From Bacteroidota bacterium (GTDB lineage: Bacteria > Bacteroidota > Bacteroidia > Bacteroidales > F082): a stretch of DNA of 64,000 nucleotides. The stretch is from positions 124,001 through 188,000 of the forward strand of contig JAHLLA010000002.1 of the NCBI GenBank assembly GCA_020444415.1, in the 5' to 3' direction. Each line of letters begins with the position of its first letter. Positions within the stretch are counted from its first letter, which is position 1. Under the pieces are notes generated by a model that saw only the letters and a program-made list of their open reading frames with translations, had not been told where the DNA came from and made no database searches. The position numbers and the translations under genes were made by a program. Shown piece after piece: positions 28,201 to 37,534 of the stretch.

Positions 28201-29685
28201 ATGAAAGCTAAAAAAAGACATACCGTTTATATCCTTTCGCTACTAATAGCAGCTTTAAGTATCACATCATGTTCGAGCGTCGGAGATATTCCAAAAGATG
28301 ACATTTATTATTCCAGGAATTCTGATAATTCAGGTGTCTATAACGAGGATGAATTTCAAAAGAGTGCAGAATCTTATGGTTCGAAGACAGTAACATCCAA
28401 TGTTAGCAGCAGCGATTCATTTGATTACAATTCTTCTTACCAGGATGATGTGGCCGGTAGTGAAACTTCGGACGAATATGAATATATCGACGAATATTAT
28501 GACGGCAGTTACGAAAGCCGGTTGGAAAGGTTTGGAAGTAGCAGTTCAAGTTCGAGTTTTGGTTATTACGACAATTATTATTCAGGATACAATAATTGCT
28601 ATAGTTGTTATGGTGGTCCAAATATTTCCTTCGGATTTGGTATGGGATATGGATATGGCATGGGGTATGGTATGAGTTATGGATATGGCTGGCCTTATTA
28701 CTCTTATTATCCATCCTGGTATTATCCTTCTTATTACTATCCCTATTATGGCTACAATAGTTATTGGTCAGGATACAATGCAGGTTATAACGCCGGATAC
28801 TGGAATGGGTATTATGGTTATCCCTATGGAGGTGGTTATTACAATGATTACGGTTATAGTCCAGCAGTTGCATATGGCCCAAGAAACAGTCGCGTGGGAG
28901 GAACCAATATCCCACGTAACAGAAGTACCAGCAGTGGCGGATCCGGCATATCAAACCAGAAAAGTGAAGTGGTTAGTGGTGGTGCCTTAAATCCTATTGC
29001 CAGGGATGGGTCAATTATAGCCAGAGACGGATCAACTGTTACATCAAGAGGTGAGTCAACAGTTACCACAAGAGACGGACAGGCCACTAATGGCAGAAAT
29101 GTATCAGGTAATACTGGGCGAATTGGAAAACCTGGTAGCGATGTCACCTATAGAAGAGATGCGAATGATCAGGGTGTGGTAAAAGGGAGTAGAAGCGGTA
29201 GCCAGGTTAACAGACAACCCGAAAAGGTGTACCAAAAGCCTAAATCATATCAAAACCTGTCGACACAGCAATCGAAAAGCAGGTCAGAGTATGTTCGGCC
29301 TACAAATAAAACTGAAGTTGGAAAGGTGAATCAGAACAGGACATCAAATGTCAGAACCAATCCTACAACGCCACGAGATATAAATAACTCCGGGTCGAGT
29401 AGAAAAGGTATTTATACACCTTCAAGAACCAGGTCTTCTTCTTATGAAAGATCTACACCAAGCAAAAGTTACTCGTCACCTTCAAGGTCAAATACTTCAT
29501 CAAGAAGTTATTCAAGCCCTTCCTCCACGAGGTCAGGAAGCGGAAGCAGCAAATCAGTTGGAAGTTCAAGAAGTAGCAATATTTCCAGTAGTAGCAGTTC
29601 TAGATCTTCATCAGGCTCAAGTTCAAGTAGCAGGTCTTCCGGTTCTTCTTCAAGAGGAGGTGGTGGCAGCCCGGGTAGAAGATAA
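28201..29685 (+). CDS. Low-complexity lipoprotein: Tyr/Gly-rich middle, Ser/Arg-rich tail
   Basis: 494 residues from the ATG at 28201; the lipobox ends at C24 (ITSC). Residues 35-105 are acidic with many Ser, Asp and Tyr; 110-225 are almost wholly Tyr, Gly, Trp, Pro and Ser (YGYGMGYGMSYGYGWPYY and similar); 226-494 are basic, with ARDGS-type short repeats near 265-300 and long Ser/Arg/Gly stretches to the end. No fold or family is recognised. It is likely disordered, anchored to a membrane by lipid. A FadL-like porin gene follows 44 bases on. The base composition reflects serine codons and repeats, not transfer. Confidence is high that it is a gene, none on function. Confidence 0.85.
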   Translation: MKAKKRHTVYILSLLIAALSITSCSSVGDIPKDDIYYSRNSDNSGVYNEDEFQKSAESYGSKTVTSNVSSSDSFDYNSSYQDDVAGSETSDEYEYIDEYYDGSYESRLERFGSSSSSSSFGYYDNYYSGYNNCYSCYGGPNISFGFGMGYGYGMGYGMSYGYGWPYYSYYPSWYYPSYYYPYYGYNSYWSGYNAGYNAGYWNGYYGYPYGGGYYNDYGYSPAVAYGPRNSRVGGTNIPRNRSTSSGGSGISNQKSEVVSGGALNPIARDGSIIARDGSTVTSRGESTVTTRDGQATNGRNVSGNTGRIGKPGSDVTYRRDANDQGVVKGSRSGSQVNRQPEKVYQKPKSYQNLSTQQSKSRSEYVRPTNKTEVGKVNQNRTSNVRTNPTTPRDINNSGSSRKGIYTPSRTRSSSYERSTPSKSYSSPSRSNTSSRSYSSPSSTRSGSGSSKSVGSSRSSNISSSSSSRSSSGSSSSSRSSGSSSRGGGGSPGRR

Positions 29686-29729
29686 TAACAGAGGCTGTTC
29701 TCAATTTTCTTATTAAAAACATTTACATC

Positions 29730-31274
29730 ATGAAAAGATCAATCATCATCATAGGTCTTCTGTTAGGAACTTATGCACTTTCGGCACAATTTGCAGAAGA
29801 CGCTTTAAGATATTCACAAAGATATTACCAGGGATCAGCCAGGTTCATGGGAACAGGCGGAGCTTTTGGCGCCCTTGGCGGCGACTTTTCGACACTAAGC
29901 ACAAACCCTGGTGGAATTGGTGTTTTCAGAACAGGTGAGTTCATTATAACACCAAGCGTCGCAAGCCGGAAAGTAAGCTCACTTTATCTTTTTGATAATA
30001 CAGTAAGTGAAGATAATAGAACCGTTTTCGCATTGAATAACTTTGGCTATGTAAATTCCAAACGCATCGGTAGGGGAGCCAACGGATGGAAATATTTTCA
30101 ATACGCGTTTGGTATGAACCGGCTAAATAATTATAACTCGAGCAGTTATACGGAAGGCTATAATAGTGAAAGTTCCAAGATGGATATTTACTACGAAGAT
30201 GCCGCCAACGTCATGAACCTTGACGAGTACTATAGCGCACCGCATGCCGATTTTGATAATTCCATAGGATATCTGGAGTATGATCGTCCGTTCGATCTGT
30301 GGCCGGCATGGTACACATATTTACTTGATTCGGTGCAAGGTAATGATGGGTATACATATTTAGTCTCACCTATGCCATGGGGAGGAGAAGTGCTGCAAAC
30401 GGAAAGAATTGAGACCCGTGGTTCAAATAATGAGTGGTTCGCTTCTGCCGGTGCTAATCTGAGCGATATCCTTTACGTGGGTGCAACGCTGGGATTGCCT
30501 TATATCAGGTATTATAAAGAGACTACCTATACTGAAACAGATATTTATGATTCACTGCCAGATTTGAACAGTTGGAGTATTACTGAAAACCTTGAAACCA
30601 AGGGTATGGGTGTGAATTTAAAAATAGGAGCTATTGTAAGACCTGTCGATTGGCTGAGGATTGGTGCGGCTTATCATACACCAACCTATTACTGGAGCCT
30701 GAATGATACATGGCAAACCTCAGTACGAAGCGATGTTTATGCAATTAGTGCTGGATCTTGGGGTAATTATCAAGAGAATTCTGTAATTGGGGAGTATAAG
30801 TACAAGCTAACAACACCTATGCGCTTTATTGGAGATATTGGCATCGTGATCGGTAAATACGGATTTATTTCCGGTGAATATGAGTACGTGGATTACAGCA
30901 ATGCTAAATTTAAAGCCAGGGATTATGGTTTTGCTTCTGAAAATGAAACTATTGAAAACGCATATACAAGCACACATAATTTCAGGGCCGGTACCGAGTG
31001 GCGATTAGGCGGTGTAAGTTTAAGAGCCGGATATGCGCTATATGGCAGTCCTTATACAGATAATATTAATGATGGCAGTCGGTCTTCTTATTCCGGTGGT
31101 ATAGGTTACAGGACCAATTCATTTGCTGTCGATTTCGCTTATGTATATTCAAAAATGAATGAGGATTACTATATGTATTCTTATGCCATTGATAATGTAG
31201 ATGTAAGTCCGAAAGTTGATAATGAAATCACTGAAAACTCCTTTATTCTTACGCTCAGATATTTACTGAAATAG
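29730..31274 (+). CDS. OmpP1/FadL/TodX-type outer-membrane transport protein
   Basis: 514 residues with a signal peptide (about 1-20, LSAQ) and the N-terminal plug-like FadL segment (SARFMGTGGAFGALGGDFSTLSTNPGGIGVF), then a beta-barrel ending in an aromatic-rich strand (SFILTLRYLLK). FadL proteins let hydrophobic molecules cross the outer membrane. The ligand is unknown. It follows the low-complexity lipoprotein closely and overlaps the convergent TPR gene by 12 bases at the 3' ends. Confidence 0.88.
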   Translation: MKRSIIIIGLLLGTYALSAQFAEDALRYSQRYYQGSARFMGTGGAFGALGGDFSTLSTNPGGIGVFRTGEFIITPSVASRKVSSLYLFDNTVSEDNRTVFALNNFGYVNSKRIGRGANGWKYFQYAFGMNRLNNYNSSSYTEGYNSESSKMDIYYEDAANVMNLDEYYSAPHADFDNSIGYLEYDRPFDLWPAWYTYLLDSVQGNDGYTYLVSPMPWGGEVLQTERIETRGSNNEWFASAGANLSDILYVGATLGLPYIRYYKETTYTETDIYDSLPDLNSWSITENLETKGMGVNLKIGAIVRPVDWLRIGAAYHTPTYYWSLNDTWQTSVRSDVYAISAGSWGNYQENSVIGEYKYKLTTPMRFIGDIGIVIGKYGFISGEYEYVDYSNAKFKARDYGFASENETIENAYTSTHNFRAGTEWRLGGVSLRAGYALYGSPYTDNINDGSRSSYSGGIGYRTNSFAVDFAYVYSKMNEDYYMYSYAIDNVDVSPKVDNEITENSFILTLRYLLK

Positions 31275-32774
31275 CTCCTGTTGATCAGAAACTCTTTTTA
31301 ATCCTTCACGTGCCCGGCGGTTGATGCTGGTTCTGTATGGACCTTGATCCATGCTCAGGCATTCAGAATAGGCATTAATTGCTTTTTGAAGTTGGCCTTC
31401 GGCTTCAAAGATAGCACCCAATTTGAGCGCTGCATTTGCTGCATAATAACTGTCAGTTTTTTTACCATTCGATATGGTTAATTCGTAATATCTTTTTGCC
31501 ATTTCAAATCTGCTCATCTGATGATGTACCCTACCAATTCTGTAAATATAGTTGATTTTTTCCTGGTCAGTATAACCTGCCGTATCAATAGTATGCAACA
31601 CATTTAAAGCATCAGCATAATAGCCACCGTCAAATAAGATTCTTGACAATAAAAGATCTCTATTTGGATACTGGTTGTTTTCAGCTTCTGCCATGGCCTC
31701 CTTATCTAAATCAATTCTGTCAGTACCTTTCTCTTTCACCTCATTCAAACAATCTAAAAAAAACACGCTATCTTGCAACATGAAGGAAGCCCAGGCTTTC
31801 TTTCTCCAAGCATCTTTTATATAATTTTGGCCCTGAAATTTATTTGTAAATACTTCATATTCCAAAAATGACTCATCCCAGTTCTGTGCCCTTAACAAGC
31901 ATTCGGCATGCAAATAATTCAAATAGTAGAATGGATAGGTTTTATTTTTGTATATATTAATATCTTTAAACAGTTCAAGTGCTTTTTGATTTTCACCCGT
32001 CCTCATATAAAGATTTAATCTAAGAAAAGTGATGAGCAACAATGAATCATCAATACTTTCAGTTTCCCTAATAAATCCGGTAATTTTTTTCTTATCAGGA
32101 TGGATATTCATTTCAATAAAAGCTGCATAAAACAATGCTTCATGATAATAGGGTATATATTCAGGGTTGGATTTTGCATATGCTAAAAACCCGGAAAGTT
32201 CATTTTTGCCCTCTTCAACATTACCATTCATGGATAGGATATCTAAAAACCAGTTGTATTGTTCCGGAACCAGTCCTACAATAATTTTCAGAACCGACCG
32301 GGATAAATCATTTAGCCGGAAATCCGGGAATTGACTGATATTATCGTCTATGAGGTGATAGGCACTGTTGAATTCAATCGCTGCTGAAATATAATCTCCA
32401 AACATAATTTTCAACATGGACCACTGTAAATGCATGTTTCCCAGTATCCATTTTTTATAGGGGTTGGTATCTTTCAGCTTTTCAACTTTATTAAAATTCT
32501 CAGATTTGAGCAACTTCAACTCCTTATACAGTTTTTCATCCTGACTCGCGAACAAACTCACGAAACTGATATAATTTTTTAAATATGGAATATAAACATT
32601 ATCGGAATTGGATATTGATTCACTGTTTAAAACTGCAACAGCTGAGTCAAGTTGCATGGACAATATTTGTTTATATGCCCGCTGGCAGTTTGCATTAAAT
32701 GATACATTTTGAGCTGATATAAAATGGCTGCTAAAAAAAAGTAAAAAATAAATGACGATTGTTTGCCTTTTCAT
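31263..32774 (-). CDS. TPR-repeat exported protein
   Basis: 503 residues with a signal peptide (MKRQTIVIYFLLFFSSHFISAQ) and helical repeats throughout; the clearest TPR units are near the C-terminus (YADALNVLHTID, MSRFEMAKRYYELTIS, EGQLQKAINAYSECL). TPRs bind proteins, so it is probably a periplasmic scaffold, but no partner is evident. Overlaps the convergent porin gene by 12 bases. It is separated from the upstream gene by a terminator. Confidence 0.82.
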   Translation of the reverse strand: MKRQTIVIYFLLFFSSHFISAQNVSFNANCQRAYKQILSMQLDSAVAVLNSESISNSDNVYIPYLKNYISFVSLFASQDEKLYKELKLLKSENFNKVEKLKDTNPYKKWILGNMHLQWSMLKIMFGDYISAAIEFNSAYHLIDDNISQFPDFRLNDLSRSVLKIIVGLVPEQYNWFLDILSMNGNVEEGKNELSGFLAYAKSNPEYIPYYHEALFYAAFIEMNIHPDKKKITGFIRETESIDDSLLLITFLRLNLYMRTGENQKALELFKDINIYKNKTYPFYYLNYLHAECLLRAQNWDESFLEYEVFTNKFQGQNYIKDAWRKKAWASFMLQDSVFFLDCLNEVKEKGTDRIDLDKEAMAEAENNQYPNRDLLLSRILFDGGYYADALNVLHTIDTAGYTDQEKINYIYRIGRVHHQMSRFEMAKRYYELTISNGKKTDSYYAANAALKLGAIFEAEGQLQKAINAYSECLSMDQGPYRTSINRRAREGLKRVSDQQELFQ

Positions 32775-32810
32775 AATGCAGAAGGTTCTTCAACTTGTGC
32801 ATGTAAAAAT

Positions 32811-32842
32811 AAAAAAAGGGAACCAGATACGCAGATTCCCTT
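32811..32842 (-). terminator. Terminator after the zinc-ribbon gene
   Basis: On the minus strand AAGGGAA (32842-32836) pairs with TTCCCTT (32822-32816) and runs into seven T (plus-strand A run 32811-32817). It ends the nif3-like/zinc-ribbon transcript. The loop of 13 bases is rather large. Confidence 0.65.
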
Positions 32843-32865
32843 CTTATCTTTATAATTAAGATATC

Positions 32866-33633
32866 TTATTTAGTTTCTTCAACAGGCACTTCATTATCAA
32901 CTAAGATACGGCCACAGTATTCGCAAACGATGATCTTTTTATGCATTTTAATATCTAACTGGTGCTGGGGTGGAATTTTATTGAAGCATCCTCCACAGGC
33001 ATCCCGCTCAATTTGCACAACTGCCAATCCATTCCTTGCATTCTCTCTTATTCTTTTGTAAGCTGTCAAAAGCCTATCTTCTATGAGCTTCTCATTTTCT
33101 TTCGACTTTTTGATCATATCTTTCTCCTCCTTCTCCGTTTCTTTAACGATATCGTTAAGTTCTGCTTTTTTGGCATCAAGATCGAGGTTTTTCTCTTTTA
33201 ATCTTTCAGTGGCATCAGTAATTTCAGCATCGACATTTTCGATTTTAAACTTGGATTCTTTAATAAGTTTTTCGGCCAGTTGAATTTCCAGTTTCTGAAA
33301 TTCAATTTCTTTGCTTAATGAGTCATATTCCCGATTGTTTCTGACATTCATTTGCTGCTCTTCGTATTTTTTAATCATCGTCTGGCAGCTTTTCATCATG
33401 TCTTCTTTTTCACCGATGGTTAGCTTCAGTTTTTCAACTTCCTGTTTAAAATTGTCAATTCTCGTTTGAAGTCCGGCAATTTCATCCTCAAGGTCTTCCA
33501 CCTCAAGTGGCAACTCACCTCTAACGATTTTTATTTTATCAATTTGGGTATCTATTTGTTGTAAATTGTACAATGCTTTGAGTTTTCTCTCAACGCTTAC
33601 ATCTTCAATTTCTTCTTTTTTAGTTTTCGCCAT
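32866..33633 (-). CDS. Zinc-ribbon coiled-coil protein (CdsZ/DUF164-like)
   Basis: 255 residues: a long heptad-rich coiled coil (about 20-190) and a C-terminal zinc ribbon with two Cys pairs (DACGGC and VCEYCG). This matches the C4-type zinc ribbon family including chlamydial CdsZ; function in Bacteroidota is unknown, with regulation or nucleic-acid contact suggested. It follows the Nif3-like gene by 21 bases, a pairing common in this phylum. Cytoplasmic. Confidence 0.93.
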   Translation of the reverse strand: MAKTKKEEIEDVSVERKLKALYNLQQIDTQIDKIKIVRGELPLEVEDLEDEIAGLQTRIDNFKQEVEKLKLTIGEKEDMMKSCQTMIKKYEEQQMNVRNNREYDSLSKEIEFQKLEIQLAEKLIKESKFKIENVDAEITDATERLKEKNLDLDAKKAELNDIVKETEKEEKDMIKKSKENEKLIEDRLLTAYKRIRENARNGLAVVQIERDACGGCFNKIPPQHQLDIKMHKKIIVCEYCGRILVDNEVPVEETK

Positions 33634-33654
33634 AATGCAAATATTTTCTAATGT

Positions 33655-34749
33655 TTACAGGAAATAAATCGGATTTGTTCTTGCTTTTGAAATTTGGAGT
33701 GCAAAATTAGGAAATTTTCCATTCAATCTATCATATAAAAGTTCTTTTGTAAATTGTTCTGTTTCAAAATGCCCGGCATCTGCTATGGTCATTTTGCCTG
33801 CATGTTCAAAAAAGTCATGGTATTTCACATCCCCGGTAATAAAAATATCAGCCTTTGCGTTGTAAGCATTGTGTATTAAAAAACTGCCACTACCACCACA
33901 TATGGCTACTTTCTTTACTTTCCTTTTTATCAATGGCGAATGCCTGATGTGAGATGCATTCAGTTGTTTTTTAACCTTTTTAAGAAAGTCTTCCGGATCA
34001 GATTCTGTTTCAAGTTCGCCAATCATACCTGCACCTATATTCCATTGTTCATTTAAGAGCGGATAAATATCATAAGCAACTTCTTCATAGGGATGAGCCG
34101 AAATCATAGCAGCTACAACCTGTTGAGCCAGGTAGGAGGGAACCACCACTTCAATTTTCAACTCTTCTTCCTTATGTAATTTACCGATATTGCCAACATA
34201 AGGATTCGCACCTTCCTGAGCTTTAAATGTTCCATAACCGGCACTGTTAAAACTGCATGAATTATAGTTTCCAATGTTCCCAGCCCCGGCATCAAACATG
34301 GCTTGCTGAATAGCCTCTACATGACTGACCGGACAAAAAACAACCAGTTTATTTAATGTTCCGCTTTTTGGTGCTAGTATTTTAATATTCTGAAGACCTA
34401 GTGTTTGGGCAAGCTTTGCATTTACACCCTCCATCACATTATCCAGGTTCGTGTGAATAGCATACAAAGCCACATCTTCTTTAATCAGCTTTGCAATTAG
34501 TGCGCCTGTACCATATCTCGTATTTATTTTTTTCAGCGAATTGAATATGAGTGGATGATGTGCGATAATCAACTGGCATTTATTTTCAATGGCTTCTTTA
34601 ACAACCTCATCGGTTACATCCAGTGTTATCAAGGCTTTGGATACAATTTGGTTGCCATGTCCGATAAGAAGACCGGAGTTATCATAAGCCTCCTGTAAAC
34701 CCAAGGGTGCCAATTGTTCAAGAAAAGATGTGATTTCAGAAACTTTCAT
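33655..34749 (-). CDS. Nif3-like dinuclear metal-centre protein
   Basis: 364 residues, the long form of the family: two catalytic-like Nif3 halves (AHHPLIF near the N-terminus, FITGDVKYHDF and DAGHFETE near the C-terminus) provide the two-metal ligands, with a PII-like insertion between (about 125-235, VFCPVSHVEAIQQAMFDAGAGNIGNY). The family, also called YqfO or GTP cyclohydrolase I type 2-like, has no firm activity. Forms hexamers in known structures. Coupled by position to the zinc-ribbon gene. Confidence 0.93.
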   Translation of the reverse strand: MKVSEITSFLEQLAPLGLQEAYDNSGLLIGHGNQIVSKALITLDVTDEVVKEAIENKCQLIIAHHPLIFNSLKKINTRYGTGALIAKLIKEDVALYAIHTNLDNVMEGVNAKLAQTLGLQNIKILAPKSGTLNKLVVFCPVSHVEAIQQAMFDAGAGNIGNYNSCSFNSAGYGTFKAQEGANPYVGNIGKLHKEEELKIEVVVPSYLAQQVVAAMISAHPYEEVAYDIYPLLNEQWNIGAGMIGELETESDPEDFLKKVKKQLNASHIRHSPLIKRKVKKVAICGGSGSFLIHNAYNAKADIFITGDVKYHDFFEHAGKMTIADAGHFETEQFTKELLYDRLNGKFPNFALQISKARTNPIYFL

Positions 34750-34896
34750 AATAAAGTAATTTATCCTACTGATTGGATTTTGACATTTTTTTGTAAATTG
34801 CTCCTCTTATATTATCTGTGCTATAAAACAAGCAAGAAAACAGATAAAATTAAACGAATTTTATAAGAGAAAAACAAAACAAAACAAAATTAGCAA

Positions 34897-35964
34897 ATGG
34901 TTACATGGAAATTCATTTTATTTCCCTTTGCTTTAGCTTATGGCTTGGCAATTAGAATTAGAAACTGGCTGTTTAATGCCGGAGTTCTGAGGGAAAAAGA
35001 ATTTCAAATCCCAACCATAGGAGTTGGTAATTTAGTTGTAGGAGGTACTGGTAAAACTCCTTTTACCGAATACCTGGTGCGTTTATTACAGCACAAAAAC
35101 AAAATCGCCACACTTTCGAGGGGGTATGGAAGAAGCACGACGGGGTTCAGATTAGTGGACCAATTCTCAGATCATGAAGATGTAGGGGATGAACCATTGC
35201 AGTATTCCCGAAAATTTGGTAATAAAATTACTGTTTCTGTTGATGAAAGCAGGCGAAACGGTATCAGTTTTTTAATGCAAAATGATGAGAAACTGGATGT
35301 TATTTTATTGGATGATTGTTTTCAGCATAGGTATGTAAAACCGGGAATTACCATCCTGCTGACCGAATATCACAACCTGTATGTTGAAGATTATTTTTTA
35401 CCAGTTGGCAGGCTTCGTGACAGCGTTTCTTCAGCCAAACGTGCTGATATCATTATTGTGACAAAAACTTACAAAGTGCTGTCACCCATTACACGTCGTA
35501 GAATTGACGACTTGTTAAAACCTGAACCCCATCAAAAAGTTTATTATTCATATTTAAATTATGGTGAACCAGTGCCATTGCCGGGCACAAAAGAAGAACT
35601 GCCAACCAAAAAGGCAACCACCATCCTAATGTTTAGCGGTGTGGCAAATCCTGAACCGTTTAAAGATTTTTTACGTGACCAGTGTTCGGAACTAATTTGT
35701 CACGATTTTCCGGATCATCATATATTTAAAAAGAAAGACCTGCAGATGATCCGTGAAAAATTCACAGACCTTTTTACACAGTCTAAAATTATTGTTACTA
35801 CTGAAAAAGATGCTATGCGGTTATTAAAATCTCCATATCTTAGCGAATTCAAAGATTTGCCGGTGTTTTACATTCCGATTGAAGTAAAATTACACGGTAC
35901 TGATGAATCAGAATTTGCAAACCAAATTTTTAAATATGTTGAAGAAAATAGAAGAAACGGTTAA
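34897..35964 (+). CDS. lpxK: Tetraacyldisaccharide 4'-kinase
   Basis: 355 residues. An N-terminal membrane-contacting helix, the Walker A GGTGKT at 49-54, LSRGYGR, the VGDEP block and ILLDDCFQHR are all standard LpxK motifs. It phosphorylates the 4' position of the lipid A precursor at the inner membrane. First of a plus-strand trio with purine nucleoside phosphorylase and lpxH; its last 29 bases overlap the next gene in another frame. Confidence 0.95.
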   Translation: MVTWKFILFPFALAYGLAIRIRNWLFNAGVLREKEFQIPTIGVGNLVVGGTGKTPFTEYLVRLLQHKNKIATLSRGYGRSTTGFRLVDQFSDHEDVGDEPLQYSRKFGNKITVSVDESRRNGISFLMQNDEKLDVILLDDCFQHRYVKPGITILLTEYHNLYVEDYFLPVGRLRDSVSSAKRADIIIVTKTYKVLSPITRRRIDDLLKPEPHQKVYYSYLNYGEPVPLPGTKEELPTKKATTILMFSGVANPEPFKDFLRDQCSELICHDFPDHHIFKKKDLQMIREKFTDLFTQSKIIVTTEKDAMRLLKSPYLSEFKDLPVFYIPIEVKLHGTDESEFANQIFKYVEENRRNG

Positions 35965-36751
35965 TTACATCAACACGAAAATCACATCAACACCTTTGGT
36001 GGGAATCATATTAGGTTCGGGCTTAGGACAACTGGCCAACGAAATTGAAGTTACCAGCAAAATTGCTTATTCTGACATTCCAAATTTTCCGGTTTCGACG
36101 GTCAAAGGCCACGAAGGACATTTGATCTTCGGGAAGCTTAATGGGGTAGAAGTTGTAGCCATGCAAGGCCGGTTTCATTTTTACGAAGGTTATAGTATGG
36201 AAGAAGTTACTTTTCCTGTGCGCGTATTAAAAAAAGTTGGTATTCAATATTTATTTGTATCCAATGCCAGTGGCGGCGTTAATACAGATTTTGAAGTAGG
36301 TGACATCATGTTCATCACCGATCACATAAACCTTATGCCAAATCCTTTGATTGGAAAAAACACCAAAGAGTTAGGACCACGTTTTGTCGACATGAGTGAA
36401 GCCTATGATAATAATTTGTTAAGCAAAGCCAAGAAAGTAGCCAGACATAACAGCATCAATTATAAAACCGGGGTGTATGCAGCTGTAACCGGTCCCACCT
36501 ATGAAACTTTGGCTGAGTATAAGTACATTAAAACCCTGGGTGCTGATGCGGTAGGCATGTCAACCGTACCTGAAGTGATTGTTGCCAGGCACATGCGTTT
36601 GCCTGTATTTGCTGTTTCAGTTATATCTGATTTGGGTGTGGAGGGTAAAATTGTAGAAATTTCGCATGATGAAGTTGTAGATGCAGCATCACTGGCAGCA
36701 CCTAAATTGAATCGAATCATTAAAGGCCTAGTAAAAGAACTGAATATCTAA
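35936..36751 (+). CDS. Purine nucleoside phosphorylase (trimeric PNP-I type)
   Basis: 271 residues from the ATG at 35936 (MLKKIEETVNYI). GSGLGQLA near the N-terminus, MQGRFHFYEGY, VSNASGGV and GPTYETLAEY..IKTLGADAVGMSTVPEV are the phosphate- and purine-binding blocks of the trimeric class. It splits purine nucleosides with phosphate to base and ribose-1-phosphate. It starts within lpxK, so the two are likely coupled although the reactions are unrelated. An ATG further upstream (35903) lies deeper in lpxK and is not favoured. Confidence 0.94.
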   Translation: MLKKIEETVNYINTKITSTPLVGIILGSGLGQLANEIEVTSKIAYSDIPNFPVSTVKGHEGHLIFGKLNGVEVVAMQGRFHFYEGYSMEEVTFPVRVLKKVGIQYLFVSNASGGVNTDFEVGDIMFITDHINLMPNPLIGKNTKELGPRFVDMSEAYDNNLLSKAKKVARHNSINYKTGVYAAVTGPTYETLAEYKYIKTLGADAVGMSTVPEVIVARHMRLPVFAVSVISDLGVEGKIVEISHDEVVDAASLAAPKLNRIIKGLVKELNI

Positions 36752-36772
36752 TCAATTTCAGAAAATATCACA

Positions 36773-37534
36773 TTGAAACCTGTTAAAATATATTTTGCCT
36801 CCGATTTTCATCTAGGAATTCCTGACTTTGAAAGAAGTTTACAGAGGGAAAAAAAAATCGTTGCATGGTTAGATACGGCAGCTGAAGATGCGACAGAAAT
36901 CTTTTTAATGGGCGATATTTTTGACTTCTGGTTTGAGTACAATACGGTAGTTCCAAAGGGTTATGTAAGATTACTTGGCAAAATTGCCGAACTAACAGAT
37001 CGTGGCATTCCAATGCATCTTTTCAGGGGCAACCATGATGTTTGGGCCTTTGATTATTTGGAAAAAGAGGTAGGCATGATCCTTCACAGAAAACCGGTTT
37101 TAAGAAAATTTGATGGTAAAACATTTTTCCTGGCACATGGTGATGGGATGGGCCCGGGCGACAACGGGTATAAATTTTTAAAAAAAGTATTTGAATTCAA
37201 ACCCAACCAATTTCTTTTTAACTGGTTACATCCTGATATAGGTGCCCGGATGGGTCTTTATTTTTCCAAAAAAAGCCGGCTTGCTAATCTTTCAAAAGAA
37301 GGAAAACCAGAGACGGAAACTGATCAACAAGATGAAATGTTGTTTCAATATGCTGAAAGAAAGACCATGGAAAATCCTGAAATAGATTACCTGGTATTTG
37401 GGCATCGCCATATTCCCATGCAGTTAAAAGTTGGGGAGAAAGCTGAAGTTGTCATTCTAGGCGACTGGATTTCACATTTCTCCTATGGCGTTTTTGAAAA
37501 TGGGAAAATGGAACTAAAGTTTTTTAAAGACTAG
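36773..37534 (+). CDS. lpxH: UDP-2,3-diacylglucosamine diphosphatase
   Basis: 253 residues. Calcineurin-fold metal ligands are seen in SDFHLG, MGDIFDFW, RGNHDVW, LAHGDG and FGHRH, the LpxH set. It cleaves UDP-diacylglucosamine to lipid X in lipid A synthesis. The TTG at 36773 must be the start: the first metal motif begins at residue 9 and no ATG is in frame before it. Its stop codon touches the stop of the convergent gap gene, with no base between. Confidence 0.93.
   Translation: MKPVKIYFASDFHLGIPDFERSLQREKKIVAWLDTAAEDATEIFLMGDIFDFWFEYNTVVPKGYVRLLGKIAELTDRGIPMHLFRGNHDVWAFDYLEKEVGMILHRKPVLRKFDGKTFFLAHGDGMGPGDNGYKFLKKVFEFKPNQFLFNWLHPDIGARMGLYFSKKSRLANLSKEGKPETETDQQDEMLFQYAERKTMENPEIDYLVFGHRHIPMQLKVGEKAEVVILGDWISHFSYGVFENGKMELKFFKD

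Noticed and set aside
28403-28954. 183-residue His/Asn/Tyr-rich frame on the minus strand
   Set aside because: It is the antisense shadow of the repetitive TAT/GGN codons of the lipoprotein gene; no start context and no family-like sequence.
34871-34889. AAAAC tandem repeats before lpxK
   Set aside because: Short A-rich simple repeat; could vary between strains but no frame or promoter effect can be shown.
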